Below, one piece after another: positions 52,040 to 61,500 of a stretch of DNA of 64,000 nt (position 1 is the first letter of the stretch; every line of letters begins with the position of its first letter). A program made the translations under genes and the position numbers. Under the pieces are notes generated by a model that did no database searches, was not told the origin of the DNA, and saw nothing but the letters and a program-made list of their open reading frames with translations. The stretch covers positions 124,001 to 188,000 of the forward strand of contig CAZCST010000014.1 of the NCBI GenBank assembly GCA_964501365.1, given 5' to 3'. The DNA is from CAZAMB01 sp964501365. Its GTDB lineage: Bacteria > Planctomycetota > Phycisphaerae > UBA1845.

Positions 52040-54829
52040 CTATTGATTATCCATGGCCAACGAACAGTCCGTGATATCGACGTCACCGTCCTGATCCATA
52101 TCCACAGTGAAACAGGATGGATCCTGATAGTGAACATTCGGTCCCTTCATGCATTGTGCCGCCTTGGCCGCCCGAATTGCCGGACAGTTGTTTGCGGTCG
52201 TCACGATGTTCATATCGCAGGCGCCATGTCCATCGCACCAATCGGGGAAGTCGCAGACGTTGGACGATTGGTTCCCGCACGGAGTGCGATACGGCTTGGG
52301 CGGATGGAGGCGATGGCAATGACCGTCACAAACATCGTATGTGCACTCTTCGCCATCATCTGTGGCCAGCGTGCCCGCCGCAGCGCAGGTATCAGGCGGA
52401 CAGGTAGCCGAGAGGCCCGAACATGGTTCCGGCCTGTCGCACTCATCGACAGCCGGACGGCAAACCGTGCCGGCTTCCTTGAAGTTGGAATTGCAGTGTC
52501 CTTTACCATCGCACGAATCCGGCATATCGCACACTCCCTGGGGAGTCGCCAGGCCGCATGCAAGACCGTTTGGCTTGGGATGCTCAAATGGCAGTGCATC
52601 CTGGCAAATGAAATCCATGCAAAACTCATCGGTGGTCACGATCGTACCATCGGGCTTTGGAACCTTGACGCATTTGCACTGGTCGCTGCAGACGACGTCC
52701 TTGCAGGGTTTGCTTTGAGCCAGGCACGCGATGGGGGGTATGGGAGGAACATTGTTCGGTCTTCCCGGATCGCACTCCTCGCCGTCGTCAAGAATTCCGT
52801 CGCCGCAGGACTTGCAAAACGGACCACAGATCACGCCTTCCGGCGAGACGCTTCCTGGCGGGTCGCAGGTTTCTCCGGGTTCCACGACATCATTTCCACA
52901 GCACGGCGTGACATCGTCATAGGTACATTCCAACACCGGATCGCAGCCCGTGCTTCGTTTGCACAACAGCGTCGGACAGGTGATCGGGGTATGTACGCAG
53001 CACGAATTTGTGCAGGAATCGGTGGTACAGAGGCTTTGATCATCACAATCCGCAGCGCTGGTGCAATCCGGCCTCGAACCGCACACACCGGAGTTTGCAT
53101 CGCACGTGGCCGTGGTACATGGATTGGTGTCGGCAGGACAGCATGTGCCCAGCGGGCCGTTGCGACAATCGTCCACGTACTGGCAGCCGAGAGCGGGGTC
53201 ACAACCAGTCAATCGTTTGCATGGAATTTCCGGGCAAACGAACGGCGTATGAACACAACAAGAATTTGCGCAGGAATCCACGGTACACAAATTATTGTCG
53301 TTGCAGTCGGCAGCGGAGGTACAATCAAACGTCTTTCCGCAAACACCCGTACCGGCAGCGCAGAACTCATGCGTACAGGCGTTGCCATCGTCGGGACAAC
53401 AAGTACCAAGCGGGCCGTTGCGGCAATCGCTGACATACTCGCAACCGGCCACTTCATCGCAATCCGTATTTCTCTGGCAGGTAAGAGCGGGGCAGGGGAT
53501 GTCCTGGTGGACGCAGCATGAGTTCACGCACGCATCCGACGTGCAGGTATCATTGTCGTTGCAATCGGCTGCGGTCACGCAGTCCGGTGTCTTACCGCAA
53601 ACTCCTGTGCCTTGCGCACAGAACTCGTCGGTACAAATGTTTCCGTCATCGGGGCAGCAGGCACCCAGCGATCCCGTCCGACAATCCGGTACATAAATGC
53701 AGCCGGTAATCGGGTTGCAACCGGTGGCCCGGAAACAGGGGAGCACAGGGCAGGGAATATCGAGATGTTCGCAACACGAGCCATCGCAGATATCGGTGGT
53801 GCAAACGTTCTGGTCGTCGCAATCAGCGGCCGTCACGCATTCAGGGTCTTCATCGCAAAGCCCCGTCGCTTGATCGCAGAACTCCGCAGTACACGGGTTG
53901 CCATCGTCCGGACAGCAGGTCTGTCCGGGCGCCGCCGGTTCACGGCAATCAAAGGTGTACTGGCAACCTGTAATGGGGTTACATCCGGTGATCCGCTGGC
54001 AGGGTAGCGCAGGGCAGGGGATCGGCACATGGTCGCAGCATGTTGCTGCTTCGTCGTTACAGGAGTCCGCTGTACACACGTTGTTGTCATCACAGGAAAT
54101 GGGAGTGTTTCCTGCGGCGCAGGACGTATCCAGGCAGACACTTGTGTTGGAGCATACTCCATTCACGCAACAATCGGTCGTGCAGGTGTCCCCATCATTG
54201 CAGCGGACCACGTCCGTGTTCGAGCCTGCCGGGGTCACCAGGGTTCCCACGGGGCAACTGCTGGAACCCGTCGGGTCCTGACATTCGTCCGCCCACCGAA
54301 ACTTCGCGACATCGGGCATGTTGTTCGGATCGGTAACTTTAATGACATATTGATTCTGCCGGAACTGCACGCGACCCGCAGGAGAAAGGCCGGGCATTCC
54401 GCCGGTGTTGCTGCCCGCCTGAGCCACTCGACAGGGCAGCACACAATTCGCTCCAGTCGCCGGATTGCATATTCCGCCGCTGTCGGTGCATAACGCGTTT
54501 CCTACGACGGCAATGATTGGAAGATTGCCCACTGCCGGAACGCGCACAAGCCCAAGTCCGGTACTGACTTCGTCCCAAGCCTCCGTCAGGGTGAGGACGT
54601 CGTCGAAATCGTCAAGATGGCGCCCGGTCATCGTGCAGTCCATCGTTTCGCCTTCGCAACGAGGATTGCAGACCTTGGTCGCCCCAAAGCCGTGCTCCAA
54701 CTGTGCCATGGCAATCGAACCATGACTGAGTACCAGTAGGAATCCAAGCAGCGTTACAATTTGGATTCTTCCCCGACAGGCCCCGCCCCTCGACCGGTCC
54801 TGCGTCCCAAAGCAATTCTTCAGATTCAT
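52040..54829 (-). CDS. Large secreted cysteine-rich protein A with conserved N-terminal domain and dockerin-like end
   Basis: The 929-residue product has a long signal peptide (~43 residues, ending GSIAMAQ). Residues ~44-235 form a domain, LEHGFGATKVCNPRCEGE to GTLVTPAGSNTD, nearly identical in layout to that of the next gene. Then come about fifteen cysteine modules of the slime-mould CTDC type, CxDxNxCTxDxCxxxCCxHxxIxCP. The end reads DMDQDGDVDITDCSLAM, an EF-hand/dockerin-like half repeat. The modules probably form disulfide-linked rods outside the cell. ATG 54829 follows GAGGAG. The dockerin-like end could bind a cohesin or calcium; no cohesin is seen. Function unknown. Confidence 0.85.
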   Translation of the reverse strand: MNLKNCFGTQDRSRGGACRGRIQIVTLLGFLLVLSHGSIAMAQLEHGFGATKVCNPRCEGETMDCTMTGRHLDDFDDVLTLTEAWDEVSTGLGLVRVPAVGNLPIIAVVGNALCTDSGGICNPATGANCVLPCRVAQAGSNTGGMPGLSPAGRVQFRQNQYVIKVTDPNNMPDVAKFRWADECQDPTGSSSCPVGTLVTPAGSNTDVVRCNDGDTCTTDCCVNGVCSNTSVCLDTSCAAGNTPISCDDNNVCTADSCNDEAATCCDHVPIPCPALPCQRITGCNPITGCQYTFDCREPAAPGQTCCPDDGNPCTAEFCDQATGLCDEDPECVTAADCDDQNVCTTDICDGSCCEHLDIPCPVLPCFRATGCNPITGCIYVPDCRTGSLGACCPDDGNICTDEFCAQGTGVCGKTPDCVTAADCNDNDTCTSDACVNSCCVHQDIPCPALTCQRNTDCDEVAGCEYVSDCRNGPLGTCCPDDGNACTHEFCAAGTGVCGKTFDCTSAADCNDNNLCTVDSCANSCCVHTPFVCPEIPCKRLTGCDPALGCQYVDDCRNGPLGTCCPADTNPCTTATCDANSGVCGSRPDCTSAADCDDQSLCTTDSCTNSCCVHTPITCPTLLCKRSTGCDPVLECTYDDVTPCCGNDVVEPGETCDPPGSVSPEGVICGPFCKSCGDGILDDGEECDPGRPNNVPPIPPIACLAQSKPCKDVVCSDQCKCVKVPKPDGTIVTTDEFCMDFICQDALPFEHPKPNGLACGLATPQGVCDMPDSCDGKGHCNSNFKEAGTVCRPAVDECDRPEPCSGLSATCPPDTCAAAGTLATDDGEECTYDVCDGHCHRLHPPKPYRTPCGNQSSNVCDFPDWCDGHGACDMNIVTTANNCPAIRAAKAAQCMKGPNVHYQDPSCFTVDMDQDGDVDITDCSLAMDNQ

Positions 54830-54901
54830 CTTCAAATCTCCTCACGAAACCCCAGTTTAGTTAAGCGGCACCGGCATCCTTGCCGGATTTCCGCTGAAAT
54901 A

Positions 54902-54994
54902 CTACCTAAATCGAACACTCCCAAGACGATGGGTAATTTCCTCAGTGCCTGGCAGCTGACGCCCTCTCTGGAACTCCGTCAGCTGCTCGGCCAT
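54902..54994 (-). pseudogene. Possible remnant of a transposase N-terminus
   Basis: A 30-codon frame reads MAEQLTEFQRGRQLPGTEEI and ends THRLGSVRFR. The phrase LTEFQRGR resembles the start of Tc1/IS630-type transposases. No other part of a transposase is present. This is weak evidence from one short match. Confidence 0.2.
54952..54986. repeat. Inverted repeat between the two large cysteine-rich genes
   Basis: GCAGCTGAC (54952-54960) and GTCAGCTGC (54978-54986) are perfect nine-base complements around a 17-base loop. It could end or control transcription of the 55000-57960 gene; no T-run follows. Confidence 0.5.
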
Positions 54995-54999
54995 CTTAT

Positions 55000-57960
55000 C
55001 TAGTACCTGCGATAACAGCCATTCGAACATGAATCGTACGAATTCGAATTTCCATCATCGCACTGTTCCCCGCTGTTGACAATGTGATCACCGCAATAGG
55101 TGCAATTGTCACGGCAAGTCTTTCCGTTCCATTGAATCGATCCGGGTGGATCACAGGTTTCGCCCGGCTCCTTGTGGCCATTGCCGCAGCACGAACTGGA
55201 GGATTGCTCCACGCAGCAGCCACTCTGGCAGTGAACCTGAACACACGGCTTGCTTACCGACCCGCAGTCGCTGTCTGTGTAACATTCCGGAGTATGCTTG
55301 CAACCGTAGTTAGAATCGCACCAATCCGTCGTGCACTCGTTTTGATCGTGGCAATTGATCGGTGGATACGTACATACCCCTGCCGTGCAGACGTTTTGCG
55401 TACAGGCATTGTGGTCATCGCATTTGGCGCGATGCTTGCAAACGCATGTATCGCCACTGCTGTCATCGTCGTCGTCATCGTAACCCCCGCCGCCATTGGC
55501 TGTGGTGTGGCCTGATCCGGGGGCACAATAATCCTCGGTGCATGGGTTCCCGTCGTCGCAGTTGCCACAGCATTCACTCGTACAAACCAGCTTGTGAATG
55601 CAGACGCACGACGGCGGATTATTGTGGTCGCCATCGTCATCGTCATCACCCTTGGCAGCGTGGCCTTCGTCATCACAGGCTCCTGCCGGACACACGCACT
55701 GCTGTCCGCCGCCACTGTCATGATCATCATCGTCATCGTCGCCATCATCATCGTCATGGTGGCTCTGGCTGCTGCTGGTTTCGTTGCTGCTGCCGGCATG
55801 AGCCGAAAGACTTGCAGGCCTGCTATACTGCTTGCCCGAACCGTCGGTGTTGGACGAAGCGGCATGACCATCGTCGTCGTCATCGCCGTCATCATGATGA
55901 TTCGAGCAAACGCACGAGTCCTGCGTGCAAGGATTGCCATCATCACACGTGTTGGTTGAGGTGCATTCATTGGAGCAGGAATCGGTATTTACGTTGTTCC
56001 CGTCGTCGCACTGCTCTCCGCCATTGACGATTCCATCACCGCAATAGGTGCAACCCGCGCGGCACGTTCGTCCGTCAACCACCGATCCCGGTGGATCACA
56101 GGTTTCACCGCTTTCCAGCGTCCCATTGCCGCAACAGCTCTTGGGCTTCTGGGAACAGCAACCCTCCACGCAAACGGCGACCGTACATGGATCGCTGTCG
56201 CTCGCGCAGTCGGCAGCCGTATGGCATTGAGGAGTATGGACGCAACCGGTCTGCGGATTGCAGGAATCCGTTGTACAAGTGTTGTTGTCGTTGCAATCAA
56301 GAGGGGGGTGTTCACAACAGCCCTGCGCATTGCAGACATCTCTTGTGCACAGATTGGTGTCTTTGCAATCATGATCGACGCTGCAGTCCGGCGTCGAAGT
56401 GCACTGGCCGGTAGCCTGATCGCACGACGCGGCCGAGCACTGCCCGCCGTTATCGGGACAGCAGTTTGCGCCAGGCGCCCTGCAATCGAATTCATACTGG
56501 CATCCCAAGACGGGATCGCAACCGGTTCCACGTTTGCAGGCGACCGGCGGGCACGTATTCGGCGTGTATTTGCAGCAGCCATCCGCCTGGTCGTCGCAGC
56601 TATCGGCCGTACAAACGTCGTGGTCGTCGCAATAGCTCGGATTAAACGAGCAGATCGATTCGTAGATGCACCCATTCACCGGATCGCAGCCGGTAATGCG
56701 GAAGCAGGGGCGTTCCTCGCAGGGAATGTCGACATACTTGCAGCAGCCGTCGGCTGTTTCGTCGCAGACATCCCGGGTGCACACATTGCTGTCATTGCAG
56801 TATCCTGGTTCCTGGCAAACAGTTCTGTATTGACAGCCAAGCACTGGGTCGCACCCATTGTGCGTATAGCAAGCCCTGTCAGGGCACGGGATCGGCGTGT
56901 TCTCGCAACAGCCTTCAGCGGTGCAATCATCTGCAGTGCATTCGTCGTGATCGTTGCAGTCCGTATCCGTACGGCAATCCGGAATCAAGCTGCATTGACC
57001 GGTTTTCTTGTTGCATACGGCTGTATCGCACTCGCCGCCCTTGCGACAGCAATTCTTTCCCGGCTCGCGGCAGTCAAATTCATACTGGCAGCCGGCAACC
57101 GGATCACATCCGGTGTTTCTCATGCATGGGACGTCCGGACAAGGAATTGGCGTGTTCGAACAGCACGTGGGCGCATTTTCGTCATTGCACGAATCCGACG
57201 TGCAAACATCGTGATCGTCGCACGAAAGCGGAGTGTTGCCAGCCCCGCACGACGTGTCCTGGCAAACGCTTGTCGAAGAACATACACCGGCCAGGCAGCA
57301 ATCGGTCGTGCAAGGATCGCCATCATTGCATCGGATAACATCTGTGTTTGAGCCCGCGGGGGTAACCAGCGTTCCAATGGGACAACTGGTTGAACCGACA
57401 AGGTCATTACATTCGTCAGTCCAGGCAAACATGACTGTGTCCGGCATGTCGCCAGGATCCGTTGGCTTAATGATGTATTGATTCTGCTTGAATTGCACTC
57501 GCCCGGCAGGCGTCAGCCCAGGCATGCCGCCGGCGTTACTTCCGGACCGGCCTAGCCTGCATGGAAGCGCACAATGGAGACCAGTTGCGGGCACACAGAC
57601 GCCGCCGCTGTTGGTGCAGACCGCATTACCGACAACGGAGATGATCGGAAGATTTCCAACGGCCGGAATTCGGACTAGGCCAAGCCCAGTGCTGACTTCA
57701 TCCCACGCCTCGCTCAAGACCGTCACGTCGTCGAAGTCGTCGAGGTGACGTCCGGTCATCGTGCAATCCATCGCCTCGCCTTCGCAACGTGGATTGCAAA
57801 CTTTGGTAGCACCAAATCCATGCTCGAGTTGGGCCATGGCTGGACTACTGCTCGCAATTGCAGCAATGGTTGCCAGCACCATCATCTTTGTTTGTGCGCG
57901 GATCCCACTTCGCATCGACCGAAAACATGTTTGCGATACAAGCAGTCTTTTCGCCCTCAT
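55000..57960 (-). CDS. Large secreted cysteine-rich protein B with conserved N-terminal domain and Asp/His-rich inserts
   Basis: The 986-residue product has a signal peptide to about residue 44 (IASSSPAMAQ). Residues ~45-235 repeat the domain of protein A (LEHGFGATKVCNPRCEGE, GLGLVRIPAVGNLPII, GGMPGLTPAGRVQF). CTDC-like cysteine modules then fill residues ~240-660. Residues ~665-840 hold Asp/His-rich inserts such as HHDDGDDDDDGHAASSN and HHDDDDGDDDDDDHDSGGG between modules. The tail has two copies of CCGNGxxExGETCDPPGS and ends in Cys/Tyr/Ser residues. It is a paralogue of protein A, 170 bp away. The acidic inserts would bind calcium or other metals. ATG 57960 was chosen over TTG 57975. Confidence 0.85.
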   Translation of the reverse strand: MRAKRLLVSQTCFRSMRSGIRAQTKMMVLATIAAIASSSPAMAQLEHGFGATKVCNPRCEGEAMDCTMTGRHLDDFDDVTVLSEAWDEVSTGLGLVRIPAVGNLPIISVVGNAVCTNSGGVCVPATGLHCALPCRLGRSGSNAGGMPGLTPAGRVQFKQNQYIIKPTDPGDMPDTVMFAWTDECNDLVGSTSCPIGTLVTPAGSNTDVIRCNDGDPCTTDCCLAGVCSSTSVCQDTSCGAGNTPLSCDDHDVCTSDSCNDENAPTCCSNTPIPCPDVPCMRNTGCDPVAGCQYEFDCREPGKNCCRKGGECDTAVCNKKTGQCSLIPDCRTDTDCNDHDECTADDCTAEGCCENTPIPCPDRACYTHNGCDPVLGCQYRTVCQEPGYCNDSNVCTRDVCDETADGCCKYVDIPCEERPCFRITGCDPVNGCIYESICSFNPSYCDDHDVCTADSCDDQADGCCKYTPNTCPPVACKRGTGCDPVLGCQYEFDCRAPGANCCPDNGGQCSAASCDQATGQCTSTPDCSVDHDCKDTNLCTRDVCNAQGCCEHPPLDCNDNNTCTTDSCNPQTGCVHTPQCHTAADCASDSDPCTVAVCVEGCCSQKPKSCCGNGTLESGETCDPPGSVVDGRTCRAGCTYCGDGIVNGGEQCDDGNNVNTDSCSNECTSTNTCDDGNPCTQDSCVCSNHHDDGDDDDDGHAASSNTDGSGKQYSRPASLSAHAGSSNETSSSQSHHDDDDGDDDDDDHDSGGGQQCVCPAGACDDEGHAAKGDDDDDGDHNNPPSCVCIHKLVCTSECCGNCDDGNPCTEDYCAPGSGHTTANGGGGYDDDDDDSSGDTCVCKHRAKCDDHNACTQNVCTAGVCTYPPINCHDQNECTTDWCDSNYGCKHTPECYTDSDCGSVSKPCVQVHCQSGCCVEQSSSSCCGNGHKEPGETCDPPGSIQWNGKTCRDNCTYCGDHIVNSGEQCDDGNSNSYDSCSNGCYRRY

Positions 57961-58573
57961 TTTCCTAACTCCCAAAATCGACCCAGCCCCCTCGAACCAC
58001 CGAGGGTCCGAGATCTGATTTGTGTTGCATTATAGATTTGGCCCCTGACGCGGACCATGATTGATTTATCCTAAACTGCCTCCACAACCCTCCCAATTGA
58101 CTTGACTGGGCAAACTATCAACGAATCTCGACTTGGCGTCAAGCATGAATTTCTTTAAATGCATAGGTCCGATAATTATATGGTGTCGGTTTTGCCTAGC
58201 TTTTCTGACCGTAAATTGACTACGCCTGTTAAGAGTGATAATATCAGCGTTCTACGCGTCGTCGTTGTAGACGAACCAGCCTTCCGGGGTTAGCTAGTTT
58301 GTAGAACGCATACTGCGGATTGAGTAGGGGGGTCGAATTTTGAAGTTGTTTGGACTTCTACCTACCGAGACCATTCCATAGTAAGTCCGGGAATGGTCAT
58401 CCTGCAATCGCAAAAGGCGTAAATCCTATTCGGAACCGATATGTATTTTGCTGGAATTGAAATTCTATTGGAGGGTTGAGTCGTGGCAGTTTCGGCTATG
58501 CCGGTGATCTGCGTAAAGCGTATCGATTAGTGGGATGGAGAGAGGGCCGTTCCGCCACATCGGGGAAAGAAGC
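57961..58573. other. Long divergent promoter region with inverted repeat
   Basis: These 613 bases separate two divergently transcribed large cysteine-rich genes and are clearly more AT-rich than the coding DNA. No gene is seen. GACCATTCC (58369-58377) and GGAATGGTC (58390-58398) form a perfect nine-base inverted repeat with a 12-base spacer, a plausible operator. Also notable are TTGACTTGACTGGGC near 58099 and TAATTATATGG near 58171, which could be promoter parts. Confidence 0.5.
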
Positions 58574-61500
58574 ATGTACGGCAGAAACTCTGTAGCACAT
58601 CGCAGTTGTCTATTATTTCTCGTTTGCGCTGGCACCTTCACAATTACCAGCACTGCCCGAGCTCAAGTCGGACCTTGTCAGTTCCAACCCGGCAACGTCG
58701 TGAGGCCAACAGATCTCGGTTCTCAAGATCAATATGCCACGAGCGTCGATGTTTATGGGAACTTCGCCTTCATCGGAGCTCCCCGTCAACCTACCGCCAG
58801 TGAAACAGGTGCAGTTTATGTTGCGACCCGGGGCTTAACCTGGTCTGTCACCCAAAAGCTGGTTGCTCCTGATGCCGCGCCAGGTAGAAGGTTTGGATCC
58901 TCCGTTGCGATGGATGGATCGTGGGCTGTTGTGGGCTCTGACGGCGCAGGCGCGGCCTACGCGTATCAGCTCGTCGGATCGACCTGGACATATCGCCAAA
59001 AACTCGTTCCAAACCCTGTCACCGCAGGAGATTTGTTTGGGTCGTCGGTTGCCATTTCGGGCTCAACTCTGGTTGTCGGCGCACATGGCCATACCGGCTA
59101 TTCAGGTCGCGCTTTCGTATTCAAATACAACGGGACCTCCTGGGTGCAAACTCAGGTGCTCGCCGCTACGGACGGTGCTGCCTACGACTTTTTCGGTTTT
59201 TCCGTCGGACTGTCGAACAACTCTTTGGTTGTCGGAGCCTATGGAGATGACGAAACCGCCGGAACCAATTTCGGCTCCGTATACGCGTTTCGATTTGATG
59301 GAACTCAATGGGTATTTCAGCAGAAGCTTCACGCACCTGATGGTGCGAGCGGAGACAATTTTGGCGAATCAGTGTCCGTGAGCGGCAGCACGCTGGTGAT
59401 CGGGGCGTCTCGAAATGATCAGGTCGGCAGCAACGCGGGAGCGGCCTATGTATTTGGCCTGAACGGCACACAATGGAACTTCGCCAGCAAGCTCACTGGT
59501 TCAGACTCCGCGCCGGGCGATTGGTTCGGCACATCGGTTGCGACGGATGGCGAGATTGTGGTTGTCGGAAGCCCACTCTGGGATAGTGGGGAAGTGACGA
59601 ATTGCGGCGCTGTGTACTCCTTTGCCTTCGATGGAACGCGCTGGGTTGAACAAACCAAGTTGCTGCCGCCTGCCCCCTGGGGTTCTTATGACGACAACCT
59701 TGGCAAGAGCGTGGCCATCAATTCGGGGGAAATTGTCGGCGGAGCAAACCTTGCCGACTGGCAGGGCCGCGATACGGGAGATGCCTACTTTTTTGACGTT
59801 CACTGTGATGAGGCGGTGCCCGAGTGTACCGTGAATGGAAACTGCAACGACAACAACGCATGCACCACCGACACGTGCAATTCCGGACGATGCGTATTCA
59901 CGAATAACACACTTCCGTGCAATGACGGCGTGTTTTGCAACGGAGCGGATACCTGCAACGCGGGTTCGTGCAGCGTTCATGCCGGCAATCCTTGTGCCAC
60001 TGGGGCAGTGTGCGCGAATACCTGCAACGAAGCTGCGGACAATTGTTTCACCGCGGCCAACGTCGCCTGTACGGCCGATACGAACACATGCACGAATGAC
60101 GTGTGCGATGGAAGTGGGGCATGTACGCACCCGTTCAAGCCTGCGGGCTCGCCTTGTGGAAGTTCGGCCGCCGGACTCTGCGATAATCCCGATACCTGCA
60201 ACTCAACTGGAGTCTGCCTGGCGAATAACCTTCCCAACAACACAACATGCACCGACGACGGGAATGAATGCACGAGCGACGTGTGCAGTGCAGGTCAATG
60301 CACCCACCCTGCCAAGACGGATGGAACCGCCTGTACTGCTGATACAAACAGCTGTACCAACGATGTGTGCACCTTCGGAGCGTGTGCACATCCCAACAAG
60401 TCGGCGGGCTCTGCCTGCGGAAGCTCCGCAGCCGGTCTGTGTGACAATCCCGACACCTGCAATGCAAGCGGAGTTTGCCTGACAAACAACCTTCCCAACG
60501 GCTCGGCCTGTGCCGATGACGGAAACGAATGTACAACTGACACATGCAATGCGGGAGTTTGTGCACATCCGACACGGCCCAACGGATCCACTTGTAACGA
60601 CGGGAGCGCCGCCACAAGTAACGATCAGTGTACGTCAGGATTATGCGCGGGTACGCCGCAATGCGTTACCAATGCCGATTGCAATGACAGCAACGTCTGT
60701 ACGACAGACACATGCGTAGGTGGCGCGTGCCAACGGGTCAATAATACTGTCGCTTGCGCAGACGATGGGAACGTATGTACAAACGATCTGTGCGGCGGCG
60801 GGGCGTGTACGCATCCGGCCAAAGCGAACGGCACTACCTGCGATGATGGCTTGTTTTGCAACGGCACCGATTCTTGTAGTGCCGGTGCGTGCACTGTTCA
60901 CGCCGGCAATCCCTGCGCGGGCGGCCCTGTCTGTGCCAACACGTGCAACGAATCGTCCGACAATTGTTTCACTGCAGCCAACACTGCGTGCACTGCCGAT
61001 ACGAACGCCTGTACGAACGACGTGTGCAACGGTAGCGGAACTTGTACGCATCCGCTTAAGCCGGGCGGCTCTCCTTGCGGCAGTTCCGCGGCTGGTCTTT
61101 GCGATAATCCCGACACATGTAATGCCAGCGGCGTGTGCTTGCCCAACAATCTTCCCAACGGCTCGGCCTGCCTCGACGATGGCAACGAGTGCACGAATGA
61201 CGTTTGCAATGCGGGGCAGTGCATACATCCGGCCAAGGCAGCAAACACTCCCTGCAACGACGGAAATGTATGCACGGATGTAGATTATTGCTCCCACGGC
61301 GTCTGCGTCGGAGGAAGTCTGCTTGCGTGTGACGATGGCGATCCCTGCACGATTGACACATGCGGCCCCAAAGGCTGCCGCTCCGTGCCGATGGTGTGTC
61401 CGACCGGACAAGTCTGCGTAGACGGGATTTGTTCACCGGGAATTCTGAATCCCTGCGGCAACGGCGTATGCGATGCCAGTGAAGACGGGTGCAGTTGTCC

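Noticed and set aside
52031..53521. Long open frame (496 codons) on the plus strand opposite protein A
   Set aside because: It is antisense to a strongly supported cysteine-module gene; the open frame comes from the biased, repetitive codons. It has no signal peptide or family resemblance. Similar antisense frames occur opposite protein B and protein C.
59800..61300. Repeated DNA blocks in the cysteine-rich gene as a possible CRISPR or satellite
   Set aside because: The units keep one reading frame and conserved cysteines, and unit length and sequence vary. It is a protein-level repeat.
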